From NCBI GenBank assembly GCA_033816765.1, contig CM066287.1:5704001-5768000 (forward strand): 64,000 nucleotides of DNA. The letters run 5' to 3'. Under the pieces are notes generated by a model. It did no database searches and had not been told where the DNA came from. It saw only the letters and a program-made list of their open reading frames with translations. Below, piece after piece: positions 31,615 through 43,358 of this stretch (the first letter of the stretch is position 1; every line of letters starts with the position of its first letter). The stretch comes from Nothopassalora personata. Taxonomy: Eukaryota; Ascomycota; Dothideomycetes; Mycosphaerellales; Mycosphaerellaceae. The translations under genes were made by a program, and so were the position numbers.

Positions 31615-32163
31615 CTAAGCTACCGACGGTACCGTCTCGCTAGAAGGAGAAAGCTAGAAGTCGTCCGGAAGATCTTCGACAGCACTCTAGGTCTAAGGAG
31701 ACAAGGACAGATTAGGAGCACTAGGATCCGCGTCTACTATAGCGTACTCCTACGCCCCTAGATCCTCGTCTAGTAACAACCGATCTTCTAATGAACGACC
31801 CTCCGCAACCTTCTAATTAACCGTATCTAATTGCTTACGAAGGCGCATTTCCTTTGTATACGCTTCTATTAAGGCATCCTATCTTTTACTAAGAATCCTC
31901 TTCGCGGTATCTAGTTCCTATAACAATTTCTTCCGCTAAAGCGATAAGCGCTTCTACTTGCCCTCGGTTACCCTCGCATTACAACTCTTTAGATTCCGCT
32001 ACTAGTACTCGGAACAGCGACTAGATAAGATGTGCACCTTGCACACACGGCCCTCCTTTTAATAAGAATTACACGGACGCATCGCGGTATCGCCGTTACG
32101 AAAGATCTACTAGGCTTTCTTCTTACGGCGAGCGGTAGATTTGGATTAGGAGGAAGAAGACAT
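31615..32163 (-). pseudogene. GypR antisense zinc-cluster fossil, copy 3
   Basis: Identical to 10065-10613. Confidence 0.65.
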
Positions 32164-32882
32164 CGTTACGAGACACGAAAAGGAAGTACAACATAACTTA
32201 TAAAGCTCTAGGACAGAGCTAGGCTAAAAGGGGGATGGTGTTACGGTTCTAATCTAGGGCTAAAGGAAGCTAACTAATTAGACCTCTACAATTGGTAGGC
32301 GCTTCCGCCCGAGAAGTGCTCTCTCACCCGTAGGAATAAAACTAAGGAACTAAGAGAGTAACTAAAGTGATCTCCTTAATCTCGTTAATCTCGGTAATCT
32401 CGAGAGAGTATGGAGAGCATAGAGAGCACGGAGAGTAAACGCTCTATCTCCTTTGTATTTAGGAACGCTAGAAACCCTTATAGTTCTAATGCGTTCAACT
32501 CATGTTACTATCTCACTAATCGGAATACAACTCTTATTCCTATTATTCATCTTCGCTTAGCTTACTTTAGCCTCTCTAAAGAATAATACCGCTACGTGAC
32601 TTAACTTATCTCTCTTTTAAGACTAGCCCTAGAACGAGATAATAACACTACCCTAGTACTCGATATTGTAAGGGGCGAGCCCTTGCATCTTGGCACGGGC
32701 TGAGCCCGTGCGGACCTGACTCCGTTTTCTTTGTTCCGGGCTTCGCTCGGTTTTCTCCTTCTTCTGTATCGAACTTATTGCATACCACACAGAACCTCAG
32801 TGTACACGTCGTTCACCCGTGACATTAAGTTCGATCCATTCGAATCAACCAGGCACCCGCCATCAAAGAGACGGAATACGTG

Positions 32883-35800
32883 ATGGCGTCGTCGGGTAGC
32901 GAGAACCCCGGGGTTGGTGCCTCGAATGAAAATTTTCAGCTTATGCTCGAGCAATTGTACCAGCGACAGGAAGAGATGCAGGCCGAACTGATTGCAACGC
33001 GCGCCGCCTTGAAAGAGTCGGAAGACGCTCGACGTCAGTCAACCCCTGCAGTCTCACTACCAGTTCCGGACGACGCGTCTACTGGTGACCTAATGAGACA
33101 GTTGCTGCAGACGCTGAATGCCGCCGCGAACGCGCCGCGCAGCGGCGGAGAACCGTCGGGTCCCAGAGGCTGGAACCCGCCCTCATGGGATGGCAAAGCC
33201 GAAACATTCAGGGACTACTTCCTAAGGTTGAAAAGTTCCTTCAGGGTGCGTTCCGCACTGAAACCGACGCTCTCCAATGAATTCTACTGGGACGCGATCA
33301 ACGACACGTTGCTAGCGAGGGAGCGCACGAGGATGCGGCACTTCTGGGACAAGGGAGACGGTGAACTTGGGAAGGACCCCGTTGCTTTCTTTGCGCAACT
33401 CGAAAAGGTCTTTGGCGATAGCAACGAACGCGCCAAGGCTCTAGAACAACTCACCAAGATTAGACACGTGAACGGACAACCGTGGCACGATCACCAGATG
33501 AAATTCGACGGACTCCTGTTGACCGCCGGCGGAGAAGACTGGAGCAATGACGCGAAGATCGGCTACCTCCGCAACACCTTCTCGAATCCCGCCAGAATGT
33601 ATACGGCAGCCATGCCGAAAAAGGAGGATTACTACGAGTTCGCAGAGGAGGTTAAGCGGATCATGACCAACCTCGAGGACACAGACCAGTTTAGAATAGC
33701 CCACAAGAAGTGGAAGGACAACAACAAGGACTCCAGTGCGACCACCACGGTTACCACTCGTTCTTTTGCGGGACCTACCGTTACCCGGGTGGACCATGAT
33801 GGTGACACCATCATGGCACCAACCCGAACGAACGGAGGCCGCTCTAGAAGTCGTGGAGACCGGAAGGAGGACAAGGGGAAGCAGAGAGCGAAATGGGTCG
33901 ACACCGCTGAGAGAGATCGAAGGCGCCAAGAACAGCTCTGTTTCCGTTGCGGAGCGAGCGGGCATCGAGTGAAGGAATGTCCGTACGCCGCAGCAGTCAA
34001 CCCCACCAAGATCAACGCAGCCTCAGTTGCGCCGATCCTGGAAGACGACGGGTTTGGGAAAAGACTAGCTCCTGGGCGAAAGCCAGCACCAGGAGACAAA
34101 GAAGCACTGGTAAAGGGGTGGAACGCTGCCAAGAGTTCTATGAACGGGAACCTTGTATATACCGACGTACTCCTGAACGAAAGTTACGGCACGTTTGCCC
34201 TTATCGATGAAGGATGCATGTGTTATGCTGTAATTAACGGAGACCTAGCGAAAGGACTCGGTCTCACGTATGTCAGCAACGAGAGCCGCAAGGCTACAGG
34301 GTTCACCAAAGCGATGCGAAACTCGATTGAAGGAGTAGTTGCTTTCCACATGGAAATCGCCGGCATCCACGAGGTCGTGTACGCATACGTCGTGCCCGAC
34401 TTGGACTTCCCGATGATTCTGGGGAACCCTTGGAAAGCGCACAATCAAATCCGAACTGCGCCAGAAAAGCACCGGTACTACCACGGTTTGGCAAAGAAAT
34501 GGGTGCCCGAAGGACGCAACCATAAAGAACGCGAGGCGGGCGAACGTTTTGCTACGATCGCCGCGGCAACCGTGGAGGACATCAAGAAAGCCCTGAGCAA
34601 GAAGGAACCGCCCACGAGGGAGGAGCTCAAAATGAAGCTGCCTCCGGAACTTTGGGACATGATCCCACTCTTTTCCACGCGGGAAGCCGACAAGCTCGCG
34701 CCCCATCGTGGGGAACTTGACCACAGGATCGAGATCCGGACGAAACCAGACGGATCGCAGGAGCCACTGCCCTGGGGACCGTTGTATAGCATGTCGAAAG
34801 ACGAGCTGCTGGTGCTACGCAAGTCGCTAACCGAGCTGCATCGCAAGGGATACATCCGTCCCTCCACCTCAGAAGCGGCGGCCCCCGTCCTGTTTGTGAA
34901 GAAGCCCGGAGGAGGACTACGCTTTTGCTGCGATTATAGGGCGCTGAACGCGATTACGAAGCAAGATCGCTACCCGCTGCCTTTGATCCCGGAGACCATC
35001 CGAAATCTAACGGGAGCCAGATGGATGACGAAGGTGGACGTAGTTGCCGCGTTCCACCATCTCCGGATGGCAAGAGGCGAGGAGTACAAGACCGCGTTTA
35101 GAACGAGATTTGGCCTGTGGGAGTGGTTGGTGTGTCCGTTTGGTTTGTCCGGGGCGCCGGCAACTTTCCAACGGTATATTAACAGTTTGCTGCGGGAACA
35201 CCTGGACGACTTCGCCTCTGCATACGCTGATGACGTAGTGATCTACTCGGATGGGTCGAAGGAGGACCACTTCAAGAAGGTTCGCATCGTTCTCCATAAG
35301 CTTTGGGACGGAGGCCTGTTCTTAGATCCAGGTAAATGCGAGTTCGCACAGAAGAAGATCAAGTACCTAGGGTTCATCGTCCACGCCGACGGAAAGGGGG
35401 TGGGACCAGACCCGGAAAAGGTGGATGCCGTACGGGACTGGAAGACGCCCGTCACTCAGAAAGAAGTGCGTCGTTTCCTCGGGTTCGCGAATTACTACAG
35501 GATGTTCATCCCCAACTACTCGAAGTTGGCCGAACCCTTGACGTCGCTGACGGGAAAGAAAACGCCGTTCTCCTGGGGGAAACGTCAGGAGGACGCCTTT
35601 CAGGCCCTGAAGAAGAAGTACTGTGAAGCTCCTGTGCTGGCCCATTGGAACCCGGAGCTTCCCACCTTTTTGGAGACGGACTGCAGTGGATTTGCCCTGG
35701 GTGGCGCTCTCCTGCAAGAAAAGGACGGGGTAGTGAAGCCGGTAGGGTTCTACTCGAAGAAACTGAATAAGGCTGAGATTAACTACGACATCCATGACAA

Positions 35801-37862
35801 AGAGATGCTCGCAGTAGTCTCCTGCCTCAAAGAGTGGGCCCCCGAGCTGAAAACGTGTGGTCCCTTTACAATTTGGACGGACCACAAGAACCTTGAGTAC
35901 TTTATGACAAAGAGGCAGTTGTCTGAGAGGCAGATCAGGTGGGTGGAGCACATCGCGTTGTTTCAGTTTACCCTGGTATACAGGCCGGGCGCCGAGGCAA
36001 TTGTGCCGGATGCATTGTCACGGAGGGAGCAGGATACGCTCGGCCAGGACGACAAATTGTCGCGTTTTCGCAGGTTTTTGCGGCCGGATGCCATACGCAA
36101 TTGGCCGGCTCCAGGGGGGGGAGGCGAGGTGGTAGCAGATGCACCTTCATCCGCTACGATGGTTTCATCGGTCCAGATTATGGCCACCCAATTCGGAGTC
36201 GACTCCACCGAGAAAACGTCGGACTCACCGGGCGCATCATCGGGCCCCTTCACAGATCCAGAATTGAACGAGATCTGGAGGAAGACCGCCGATGAAGACA
36301 GCACGTTTCAGGCAGTACTCCACGCAGTAAGAACCGGGGCGCGTTCACTCCCGAGCGAAGTGAAGCTCAAGGTACAAGCCGGTGACTGCAGCATCGACGA
36401 CAACGGACACCTGCGGCACCGCGGAAGAATCTGGGTGCCGGGAGCCCCAGCAACGACGGAAGCCGACTACAAAGAGGCGGGCGCGGAGATATTGCAGAAC
36501 GATGTCCTGCGGACGAAGCTCATCCAGTCCGTTCATGATTCACCGGTCTACGGCCATCCAGGCAGGGACTCCACAGCGTCTATCTTGAGACGTAACTTTT
36601 ACTGGCCTCTACAGTCAAGGCACGTGAGACAGTTCTTGAGGAACTGCGATCACTGTGGGAGAAATAAGGTATGGAGGGAGCAAAAGCATGGACTCCTTCA
36701 GCCTTTACCGGTACCCGATCGTTTCTTCCAGGAGATCTCTATGGATTTCATGACGGACATGCCGGAGTCGCAGGGAAACACTTGCTTGTGGGTAATCAAG
36801 GACAGACTGAGCAAGACCGTCGTCTTGGAAGCGATGTCCACCATGAAAGCGGAGGACTGCGCCGAGAGATTCCTGGACTGCTGGGTGAGATACTACGGGA
36901 TTCCTAAGGCCATCACGAGCGATAGAGGCACGAACTGGACAAGCACATTCTGGAAGACATTCTGTCGTTTAACCGGCGTGAAGCAGAGACTTAGCTCCGC
37001 CTACCACCCACAAACGGACGGAGGGCCCGAGAGGTTGAACCAAGAAGTGCAGGCGTACCTTCGGAATTATGTCAACCACGAGCAGTCCGATTGGAAAAAG
37101 TGGCTCTCCACCGCTCAGCTGGCGCTGAACGGACGGTACCAAGCGGGCCTAGGCATGAGCCCCTTCTTTGCCGTCCACGGTTACGAAGCGCCATTCCCCG
37201 TCCAGTTGCAGCCGGACTCAACGACTTCGTCGCTGGATGCCGCCAAACGGGCAACGCTCTTTGTGGAAAGGATGCAGCAGATCACGGACCTGTGCCAAGC
37301 GAGCATGGCGGACTCCGCCCAGGAGCAAGAGGAGAGCGCCAACAAAGATCGGAAGCCAGCGCCGATTTATCGGGTCGGTGACAAGGTGTGGCTGGATCTA
37401 AGGAACTACACTACGACCCGGCCGAAGAAGAGTATCGACCATAAGCACGCAAAGTACACGGTGGCGGAGGTCATCTCACCGCTGTCCATCCGATTGTCAG
37501 GGATCCCCGATGGAATCCACCCGGTCTTTCACCCAGACTTGTTGCGACCTGCAAGCCAAGACCCGTTGCCTGGACAGGAGATCGACGACAAACAGCCGGA
37601 CCCCATCCTCATTGAATCTCATGAGGAATGGCATGTAGAGGAGATTCTCTGCGCCAGAACCAAGGCGAAAGGGAGGGGCAAAGCACGCGAAGTCCTAGTG
37701 AAATGGACTGGATACCACAAGCCTACGTGGGAACCATTGGAGTATCTAGCGGACACAGCTGCAGCAGACGACTTTGAGAAAAAGCACGGCAACCCGATGA
37801 CGCACGATGGACCAAGGCAAGCATGGGAAGTCAAGAAGAAGGGCAGGGCGACAGGTAAGTGA
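32883..37862 (+). CDS. Chromovirus polyprotein, copy C3
   Basis: Identical to the C1 product and intact. Confidence 0.95.
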   Translation: MASSGSENPGVGASNENFQLMLEQLYQRQEEMQAELIATRAALKESEDARRQSTPAVSLPVPDDASTGDLMRQLLQTLNAAANAPRSGGEPSGPRGWNPPSWDGKAETFRDYFLRLKSSFRVRSALKPTLSNEFYWDAINDTLLARERTRMRHFWDKGDGELGKDPVAFFAQLEKVFGDSNERAKALEQLTKIRHVNGQPWHDHQMKFDGLLLTAGGEDWSNDAKIGYLRNTFSNPARMYTAAMPKKEDYYEFAEEVKRIMTNLEDTDQFRIAHKKWKDNNKDSSATTTVTTRSFAGPTVTRVDHDGDTIMAPTRTNGGRSRSRGDRKEDKGKQRAKWVDTAERDRRRQEQLCFRCGASGHRVKECPYAAAVNPTKINAASVAPILEDDGFGKRLAPGRKPAPGDKEALVKGWNAAKSSMNGNLVYTDVLLNESYGTFALIDEGCMCYAVINGDLAKGLGLTYVSNESRKATGFTKAMRNSIEGVVAFHMEIAGIHEVVYAYVVPDLDFPMILGNPWKAHNQIRTAPEKHRYYHGLAKKWVPEGRNHKEREAGERFATIAAATVEDIKKALSKKEPPTREELKMKLPPELWDMIPLFSTREADKLAPHRGELDHRIEIRTKPDGSQEPLPWGPLYSMSKDELLVLRKSLTELHRKGYIRPSTSEAAAPVLFVKKPGGGLRFCCDYRALNAITKQDRYPLPLIPETIRNLTGARWMTKVDVVAAFHHLRMARGEEYKTAFRTRFGLWEWLVCPFGLSGAPATFQRYINSLLREHLDDFASAYADDVVIYSDGSKEDHFKKVRIVLHKLWDGGLFLDPGKCEFAQKKIKYLGFIVHADGKGVGPDPEKVDAVRDWKTPVTQKEVRRFLGFANYYRMFIPNYSKLAEPLTSLTGKKTPFSWGKRQEDAFQALKKKYCEAPVLAHWNPELPTFLETDCSGFALGGALLQEKDGVVKPVGFYSKKLNKAEINYDIHDKEMLAVVSCLKEWAPELKTCGPFTIWTDHKNLEYFMTKRQLSERQIRWVEHIALFQFTLVYRPGAEAIVPDALSRREQDTLGQDDKLSRFRRFLRPDAIRNWPAPGGGGEVVADAPSSATMVSSVQIMATQFGVDSTEKTSDSPGASSGPFTDPELNEIWRKTADEDSTFQAVLHAVRTGARSLPSEVKLKVQAGDCSIDDNGHLRHRGRIWVPGAPATTEADYKEAGAEILQNDVLRTKLIQSVHDSPVYGHPGRDSTASILRRNFYWPLQSRHVRQFLRNCDHCGRNKVWREQKHGLLQPLPVPDRFFQEISMDFMTDMPESQGNTCLWVIKDRLSKTVVLEAMSTMKAEDCAERFLDCWVRYYGIPKAITSDRGTNWTSTFWKTFCRLTGVKQRLSSAYHPQTDGGPERLNQEVQAYLRNYVNHEQSDWKKWLSTAQLALNGRYQAGLGMSPFFAVHGYEAPFPVQLQPDSTTSSLDAAKRATLFVERMQQITDLCQASMADSAQEQEESANKDRKPAPIYRVGDKVWLDLRNYTTTRPKKSIDHKHAKYTVAEVISPLSIRLSGIPDGIHPVFHPDLLRPASQDPLPGQEIDDKQPDPILIESHEEWHVEEILCARTKAKGRGKAREVLVKWTGYHKPTWEPLEYLADTAAADDFEKKHGNPMTHDGPRQAWEVKKKGRATGK

Positions 37863-37961
37863 CGGATTGCGGGTCAGTTGACATGAGCACAGGCGTTTGG
37901 GAGCAGGAGTCAGATTGAGAGCACGTGAGAAAAGGAAAAAGTTTTAAAGAATTTCATTCAT

Positions 37962-38963
37962 TCATGCCACCAAAAGGCAGCGGGGCCCGACCAAAAAGAA
38001 GCGGAGGCCGGCCCACCCCATACGGGGATGGCAAAAGCATTGTGATGGCCCGACCGCGGCCCGCGCGAAAACCACCGGAGACCACTCAAGACATGTCGCG
38101 GCGGGTGCCAAGGCGGAGGGCAGGAGGGACGGGGCCGCTGGAAAATGATCGGTCAGCGACGTCTTTCAATCGGAGTGCAACACTTACGAGCCAGCTTGCG
38201 CGTTGATGGCTCCCTCCATGGAGCCAGTGACCTCAGCAGCCACAGGACTGAGAGACGGTTAGCGATGGTTTTCAATCGGAGACCGGTGGAAATTACCCGG
38301 ACAGCAGACCATCGGACTCGAGCTTGGAGAGCGGGCGCCAAGCCTTGATGACCTTCTTGAGATTGTCGAGTTTGGTGCTTTTCAGGCGTTAGCCGACGGA
38401 AAACGATCGCAGGCCGGAGACTTACGCCTTGGAAGCGTTGCCGGCACGGGTCCAGGCCGCGTACGCCTTGTGGCAGAGTGCTGAGTGTGGGGGGTTAGCG
38501 GAGTCCGGTCGAAAGGGGTCGGAGAGCGACTCACAGCGGGCGGCAGCGCTTCTGAAGGCGGCGGCACTCGTCGCAGCTGCGGACTTGATTGGCGGCCTGC
38601 GGATGTTTGTGAGCGGAGTCCGGCTGGAAAACGTCGGACTCAGGCGTCTTACGGCAGGGCCCACGCAATCGCGGCCAGAGTTGGCGCACTCCAGGCAGTG
38701 GTAGAGCATGTTTTCTGCTGGAAACCAGTTAAAAAGCATCGGAGGCCGGCTCAAAAGAATCGGACTTACTTGATGGTATTGATTGAAGATGTGGTGTTTG
38801 GAGGCTGTTGTGTTGGTGGTGCTGGAATCCGGTTAGTTTCTGTCGGAGCGCGGCGAGAAGGAATCGGATCGAGGGCGAAGGGGATCGTAGAGAGGGGCGG
38901 AGGTGATAGGGCTAGTGGAGGAAGAGGAGGGAGGGTGCTGTCAAGGGGTGTGTTCACATACAT
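37962..38963 (-). CDS. Antisense seven-exon gene, copy C3
   Basis: Identical to 16412-17413; upstream inverted repeat at 39046-39071. Confidence 0.55.
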
Positions 38964-39376
38964 TCGCTTAATGGTTGCCGAGCAAAAAAAAAAGAAAAAA
39001 AAGAGGAAGCTGTCCGGTAGATATATTCTGGAGTCCTATTGTTCACATGTGACAATAGCCATTGTCACATGGGTAACAACACGAAACCTCACACTCACCT
39101 AGGCAACAATACCACAACACAGCGACGGCGGGACCCGACAATGAAGGCACGGCCTTCGACGGCGACAACAAGCAGGCGGAGGAGACGCTGCAGGCGGCGG
39201 AGGGGAGAGGGGGGGTAATGTAAGGGGCGAGCCCTTGCATCTTGGCACGGGCTGAGCCCGTGCGGACCTGACTCCGTTTTCTTTGTTCCGGGCTTCGCTC
39301 GGTTTTCTCCTTCTTCTGTATCGAACTTATTGCATACCACACAGAACCTCAGTGTACACGTCGTTCACCCGTGACA

Positions 39377-39720
39377 GATATTAAGGGAGCTTTCGATTAC
39401 GTCTCCTACTAACGATTAATTCATAACCTTAAGAAGCGACGACTCGGCGGTAACATAGCTAGCTAGATAGCGAGCTTCCTTAGCGGTAGACGCACTACAC
39501 TTCGACTACCGGACTACATAGCACCGGAGGCGGATATATTAGTAGGCATACCATAAGGCTTACCGCTGTTACTACCGCTTTTTATTATCTTTAATGCCGA
39601 CTTATTTAAAGAAACGGCGAGGGTAGGCCTTATATTAGTAGGATGGATAGACGATGCTACTATCCTCGCATAAGATAAGACGGCGGCGGAGACTAAGGCG
39701 AAACTCGAACTAGTAACAAC
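39377..39720 (+). pseudogene. LINE reverse transcriptase fragment, unit 3
   Basis: Identical to 17827-18170. It continues in frame into 40998 once SE copy 4 and one ACAAC are removed. Confidence 0.8.
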
Positions 39721-40997
39721 TGTCACGGTTTACCTTTGCACAGACGCACTTCGGTGTCACGTGACCTCGGGCCCGATCTTATCACGCGCTTCTCGCGACT
39801 TCTTACTTCTCTTCTTCGTAGAACTTACTCGATACTAAGGCTAATACACGTTTGCGCCCTGTTGCTGTCTTGTCCGTGTCATTAAGTTCTACCGCGCTCG
39901 ATCGCCGCAAGCGATCACCCCGACCACGTGTGCACAGAAACGCGCGTGCGACACCGAGTCCGAATGGCCGCAAACCAGACGACACTCGGAGCAGACGAAT
40001 CCTAATTCATTCCCAACCTGAACCTTAACCTACTCACGAAGAAGTTCCTCCGCGACGCGCGCCAACGACAGAACGGCACACTAACCGAAGGACAACGTGA
40101 GGTGGAAGACGAGTCAGAGTGGAATCCGGATTTCGACGACACCCAGGGTGTAGAACGACTGCGCAAGATGGCGCAAGAGACACAAGACGAGACTCAGGGC
40201 CGAGATGGTGCTGAGCAGGCTCGTCAGCAAGAGGAGCACCGGCGGAGCGCAGATACAACTTGAGGCAAGCTGAGGCTTGATATACAGTTGGTGGACACAA
40301 GGCACACTGCGGTGTGATACTGTCTTCGCTTGAGGCTTGTATTTTTCGAGAGAGAGAGTCTTAGTTTCTCTTCGTCGTAACGAAGATACTGTCTTCGCAG
40401 ATACAACTTGAGGCAAGCTGAGGCTTGATATACAGTTGGTGGACACAAGGCACACTGCGGTGTGATACTGTCTTTGCAGATACAACTTGAGGCAAGCTGA
40501 GGCTTGATATACAGTTGGTGGACACAAGGCACACTGCGGTGTGATACTGTCTTCGCAGATACAACTTGAGGCAAGCTGAGGCTTGATATACAGTTGGTGG
40601 ACACAAGGCACACTGCGGTGTGATACTGTCTTCGCAGATACAACTTGAGGCAAGCTGAGGCTTGATATACAGTTGGTGGACACAAGGCACACTGCGGTGT
40701 GATACTGTCTTCGCTTAAGGCTTGCTGCGGCAAGATATACATTGGATTGGATTGAATTGGGTAATGGCGATGGATATACCCCATTGCGATTGATTCACGC
40801 GTACGAGGGCGTACGGCGGTTTGAGAGGGGGGGTGGTGTCACGGTTTACCTTTGCACAGACGCACTTCGGTGTCACGTGACCTCGGGCCCGATCTTATCA
40901 CGCGCTTCTCGCGACTTCTTACTTCTCTTCTTCGTAGAACTTACTCGATACTAAGGCTAATACACGTTTGCGCCCTGTTGCTGTCTTGTCCGTGTCA
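39721..40997 (+). mobile_element. SE copy 4, with matching ACAAC target duplication
   Basis: LTRs 39721-39881 and 40837-40997. It is flanked by ACAAC at 39716-39720 and 40998-41002, the only fully in-window SE whose two flanks match. This marks it as an original, unrearranged insertion into the LINE. 79-bp repeats at 40249-40327 and 40397-40712. Confidence 0.92.
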
Positions 40998-41403
40998 ACA
41001 ACGATTAGCGAACGATGGGCTTACTAGTATATAGCTCTATTTACGCTAGCTAAGTTTTAGTTAATACACTTCTAGCCGCTAGGTACCTAAGTAGCTACTA
41101 TTAATCGAGAATAGAACGCTTTTGAACTAATCTTTAACGGCACAACTATTAAACTATAAGACACGATTAAAGTGCTTAGAGTAACGCTCGACTAAAGACT
41201 TAACTTCTATGCGTACCGAGCCGAACTCGAACGAAAAGCGGAAAAGCGGTTACTAGTTCTTTAAGTATTATATAAATTAATAAAAGGAGTAGGGCCGCTT
41301 ATAGTTTGAAGGGCCTACCTAGTAACTATTAGACCATTAATTACGTACGCGGCGTTAGTATAGTATAGACTAGGCGAACAGGGCTTAAAGTAAACACATA
41401 ACC
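40998..41403 (+). pseudogene. Array spacer: LINE reverse transcriptase, C-terminal part
   Basis: Single-copy in the window. It reads TISERWA..., then KVLRVTLD-RLNFYAYRAEL and RPLITYAALVYYR between TAA/TAG stops, typical of the region after the catalytic motifs in Tad-like LINEs. It continues the frame of 39377-39720. Its right end (ATAACC) is the reverse complement of the GGTTA flank at 7391-7395, linking it to the LINE 3' half on the far side of the array. Confidence 0.8.
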
Positions 41404-42601
41404 TGACACGGACAAGACAGCAACAGGGCGCAAACGTGTATTAGCCTTAGTATCGAGTAAGTTCTACGAAGAAGAGAAGTAAGAAGTCGCGAGAAGCGCG
41501 TGATAAGATCGGGCCCGAGGTCACGTGACACCGAAGTGCGTCTGTGCAAAGGTAAACCGTGACACCACCCCCCCTCTTAAACCGCCGTACGCCCTCGTAC
41601 GCGTGAATCAATCGCAATGGGGTATATCCATCGCCATTACCCAATTCAATCCAATCCAATGTATATCTTGCCGCAGCAAGCCTTAAGCGAAGACAGTATC
41701 ACACCGCAGTGTGCCTTGTGTCCACCAACTGTATATCAAGCCTCAGCTTGCCTCAAGTTGTATCTGCGAAGACAGTATCACACCGCAGTGTGCCTTGTGT
41801 CCACCAACTGTATATCAAGCCTCAGCTTGCCTCAAGTTGTATCTGCGAAGACAGTATCACACCGCAGTGTGCCTTGTGTCCACCAACTGTATATCAAGCC
41901 TCAGCTTGCCTCAAGTTGTATCTGCGAAGACAGTATCTTCGTTACGACGAAGAGAAACTAAGACTCTCTCTCTCGAAAAATACAAGCCTCAAGCGAAGAC
42001 AGTATCACACCGCAGTGTGCCTTGTGTCCACCAACTGTATATCAAGCCTCAGCTTGCCTCAAGTTGTATCTGCGCTCCGCCGGTGCTCCTCTTGCTGACG
42101 AGCCTGCTCAGCACCATCTCGGCCCTGAGTCTCGTCTTGTGTCTCTTGCGCCATCTTGCGCAGTCGTTCTACACCCTGGGTGTCGTCGAAATCCGGATTC
42201 CACTCTGACTCGTCTTCCACCTCACGTTGTCCTTCGGTTAGTGTGCCGTTCTGTCGTTGGCGCGCGTCGCGGAGGAACTTCTTCGTGAGTAGGTTAAGGT
42301 TCAGGTTGGGAATGAATTAGGATTCGTCTGCTCCGAGTGTCGTCTGGTTTGCGGCCATTCGGACTCGGTGTCGCACGCGCGTTTCTGTGCACACGTGGTC
42401 GGGGTGATCGCTTGCGGCGATCGAGCGCGGTAGAACTTAATGACACGGACAAGACAGCAACAGGGCGCAAACGTGTATTAGCCTTAGTATCGAGTAAGTT
42501 CTACGAAGAAGAGAAGTAAGAAGTCGCGAGAAGCGCGTGATAAGATCGGGCCCGAGGTCACGTGACACCGAAGTGCGTCTGTGCAAAGGTAAACCGTGAC
42601 A
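41404..42601 (-). mobile_element. SE copy 5, inverted, one 79-bp unit shorter
   Basis: LTRs 41404-41564 and 42441-42601. Total 1,198 bp, exactly 79 bp shorter than the others: only three tandem units (41689-41925) plus the solitary one (41995-42073), and the TCTTTGCAG variant junction is absent. It also has T at 41578 where the others have C. Flanks do not match (GGTTA in element orientation on its right side, ACAAC on its left), so it is a recombinant. Confidence 0.92.
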
Positions 42602-42945
42602 GTTGTTACTAGTTCGAGTTTCGCCTTAGTCTCCGCCGCCGTCTTATCTTATGCGAGGATAGTAGCATCGTCTATCCATCCTACTAATATAAGGCCTACC
42701 CTCGCCGTTTCTTTAAATAAGTCGGCATTAAAGATAATAAAAAGCGGTAGTAACAGCGGTAAGCCTTATGGTATGCCTACTAATATATCCGCCTCCGGTG
42801 CTATGTAGTCCGGTAGTCGAAGTGTAGTGCGTCTACCGCTAAGGAAGCTCGCTATCTAGCTAGCTATGTTACCGCCGAGTCGTCGCTTCTTAAGGTTATG
42901 AATTAATCGTTAGTAGGAGACGTAATCGAAAGCTCCCTTAATATC
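42602..42945 (-). pseudogene. LINE reverse transcriptase fragment, inverted unit 1
   Basis: Reverse complement of 17827-18170. Confidence 0.8.
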
Positions 42946-43358
42946 TGTCACGGGTGAACGACGTGTACACTGAGGTTCTGTGTGGTATGCAATAAGTTCG
43001 ATACAGAAGAAGGAGAAAACCGAGCGAAGCCCGGAACAAAGAAAACGGAGTCAGGTCCGCACGGGCTCAGCCCGTGCCAAGATGCAAGGGCTCGCCCCTT
43101 ACATTACCCCCCCTCTCCCCTCCGCCGCCTGCAGCGTCTCCTCCGCCTGCTTGTTGTCGCCGTCGAAGGCCGTGCCTTCATTGTCGGGTCCCGCCGTCGC
43201 TGTGTTGTGGTATTGTTGCCTAGGTGAGTGTGAGGTTTCGTGTTGTTACCCATGTGACAATGGCTATTGTCACATGTGAACAATAGGACTCCAGAATATA
43301 TCTACCGGACAGCTTCCTCTTTTTTTTCTTTTTTTTTTGCTCGGCAACCATTAAGCGA

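Larger units (their letters stand above)
30223..32647 (+). mobile_element. GypR copy 3
   Basis: Integrase/chromodomain pseudogene 30223-31459 and 3' LTR 32239-32647. Carries G at 31355 like copy 2. Confidence 0.85.
32662..39381 (+). mobile_element. Chromovirus copy C3 with GATAT duplications
   Basis: Element 32667-39376, LTRs 32667-32824 and 39219-39376, with GATAT on each side. Confidence 0.95.
7396..40997 (+). repeat. Direct tandem array, 10,775-bp unit, three copies plus terminal SE
   Basis: Every feature in 7396-18170 recurs at +10,775 and +21,550, and the first 1,277 bp recurs a fourth time. The copies look identical by eye apart from one position (A at 9805; G at 20580 and 31355). Unit junctions are always inside or at the edge of SE, implicating SE copies as the recombination sites that amplified the unit. 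Confidence 0.95.
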
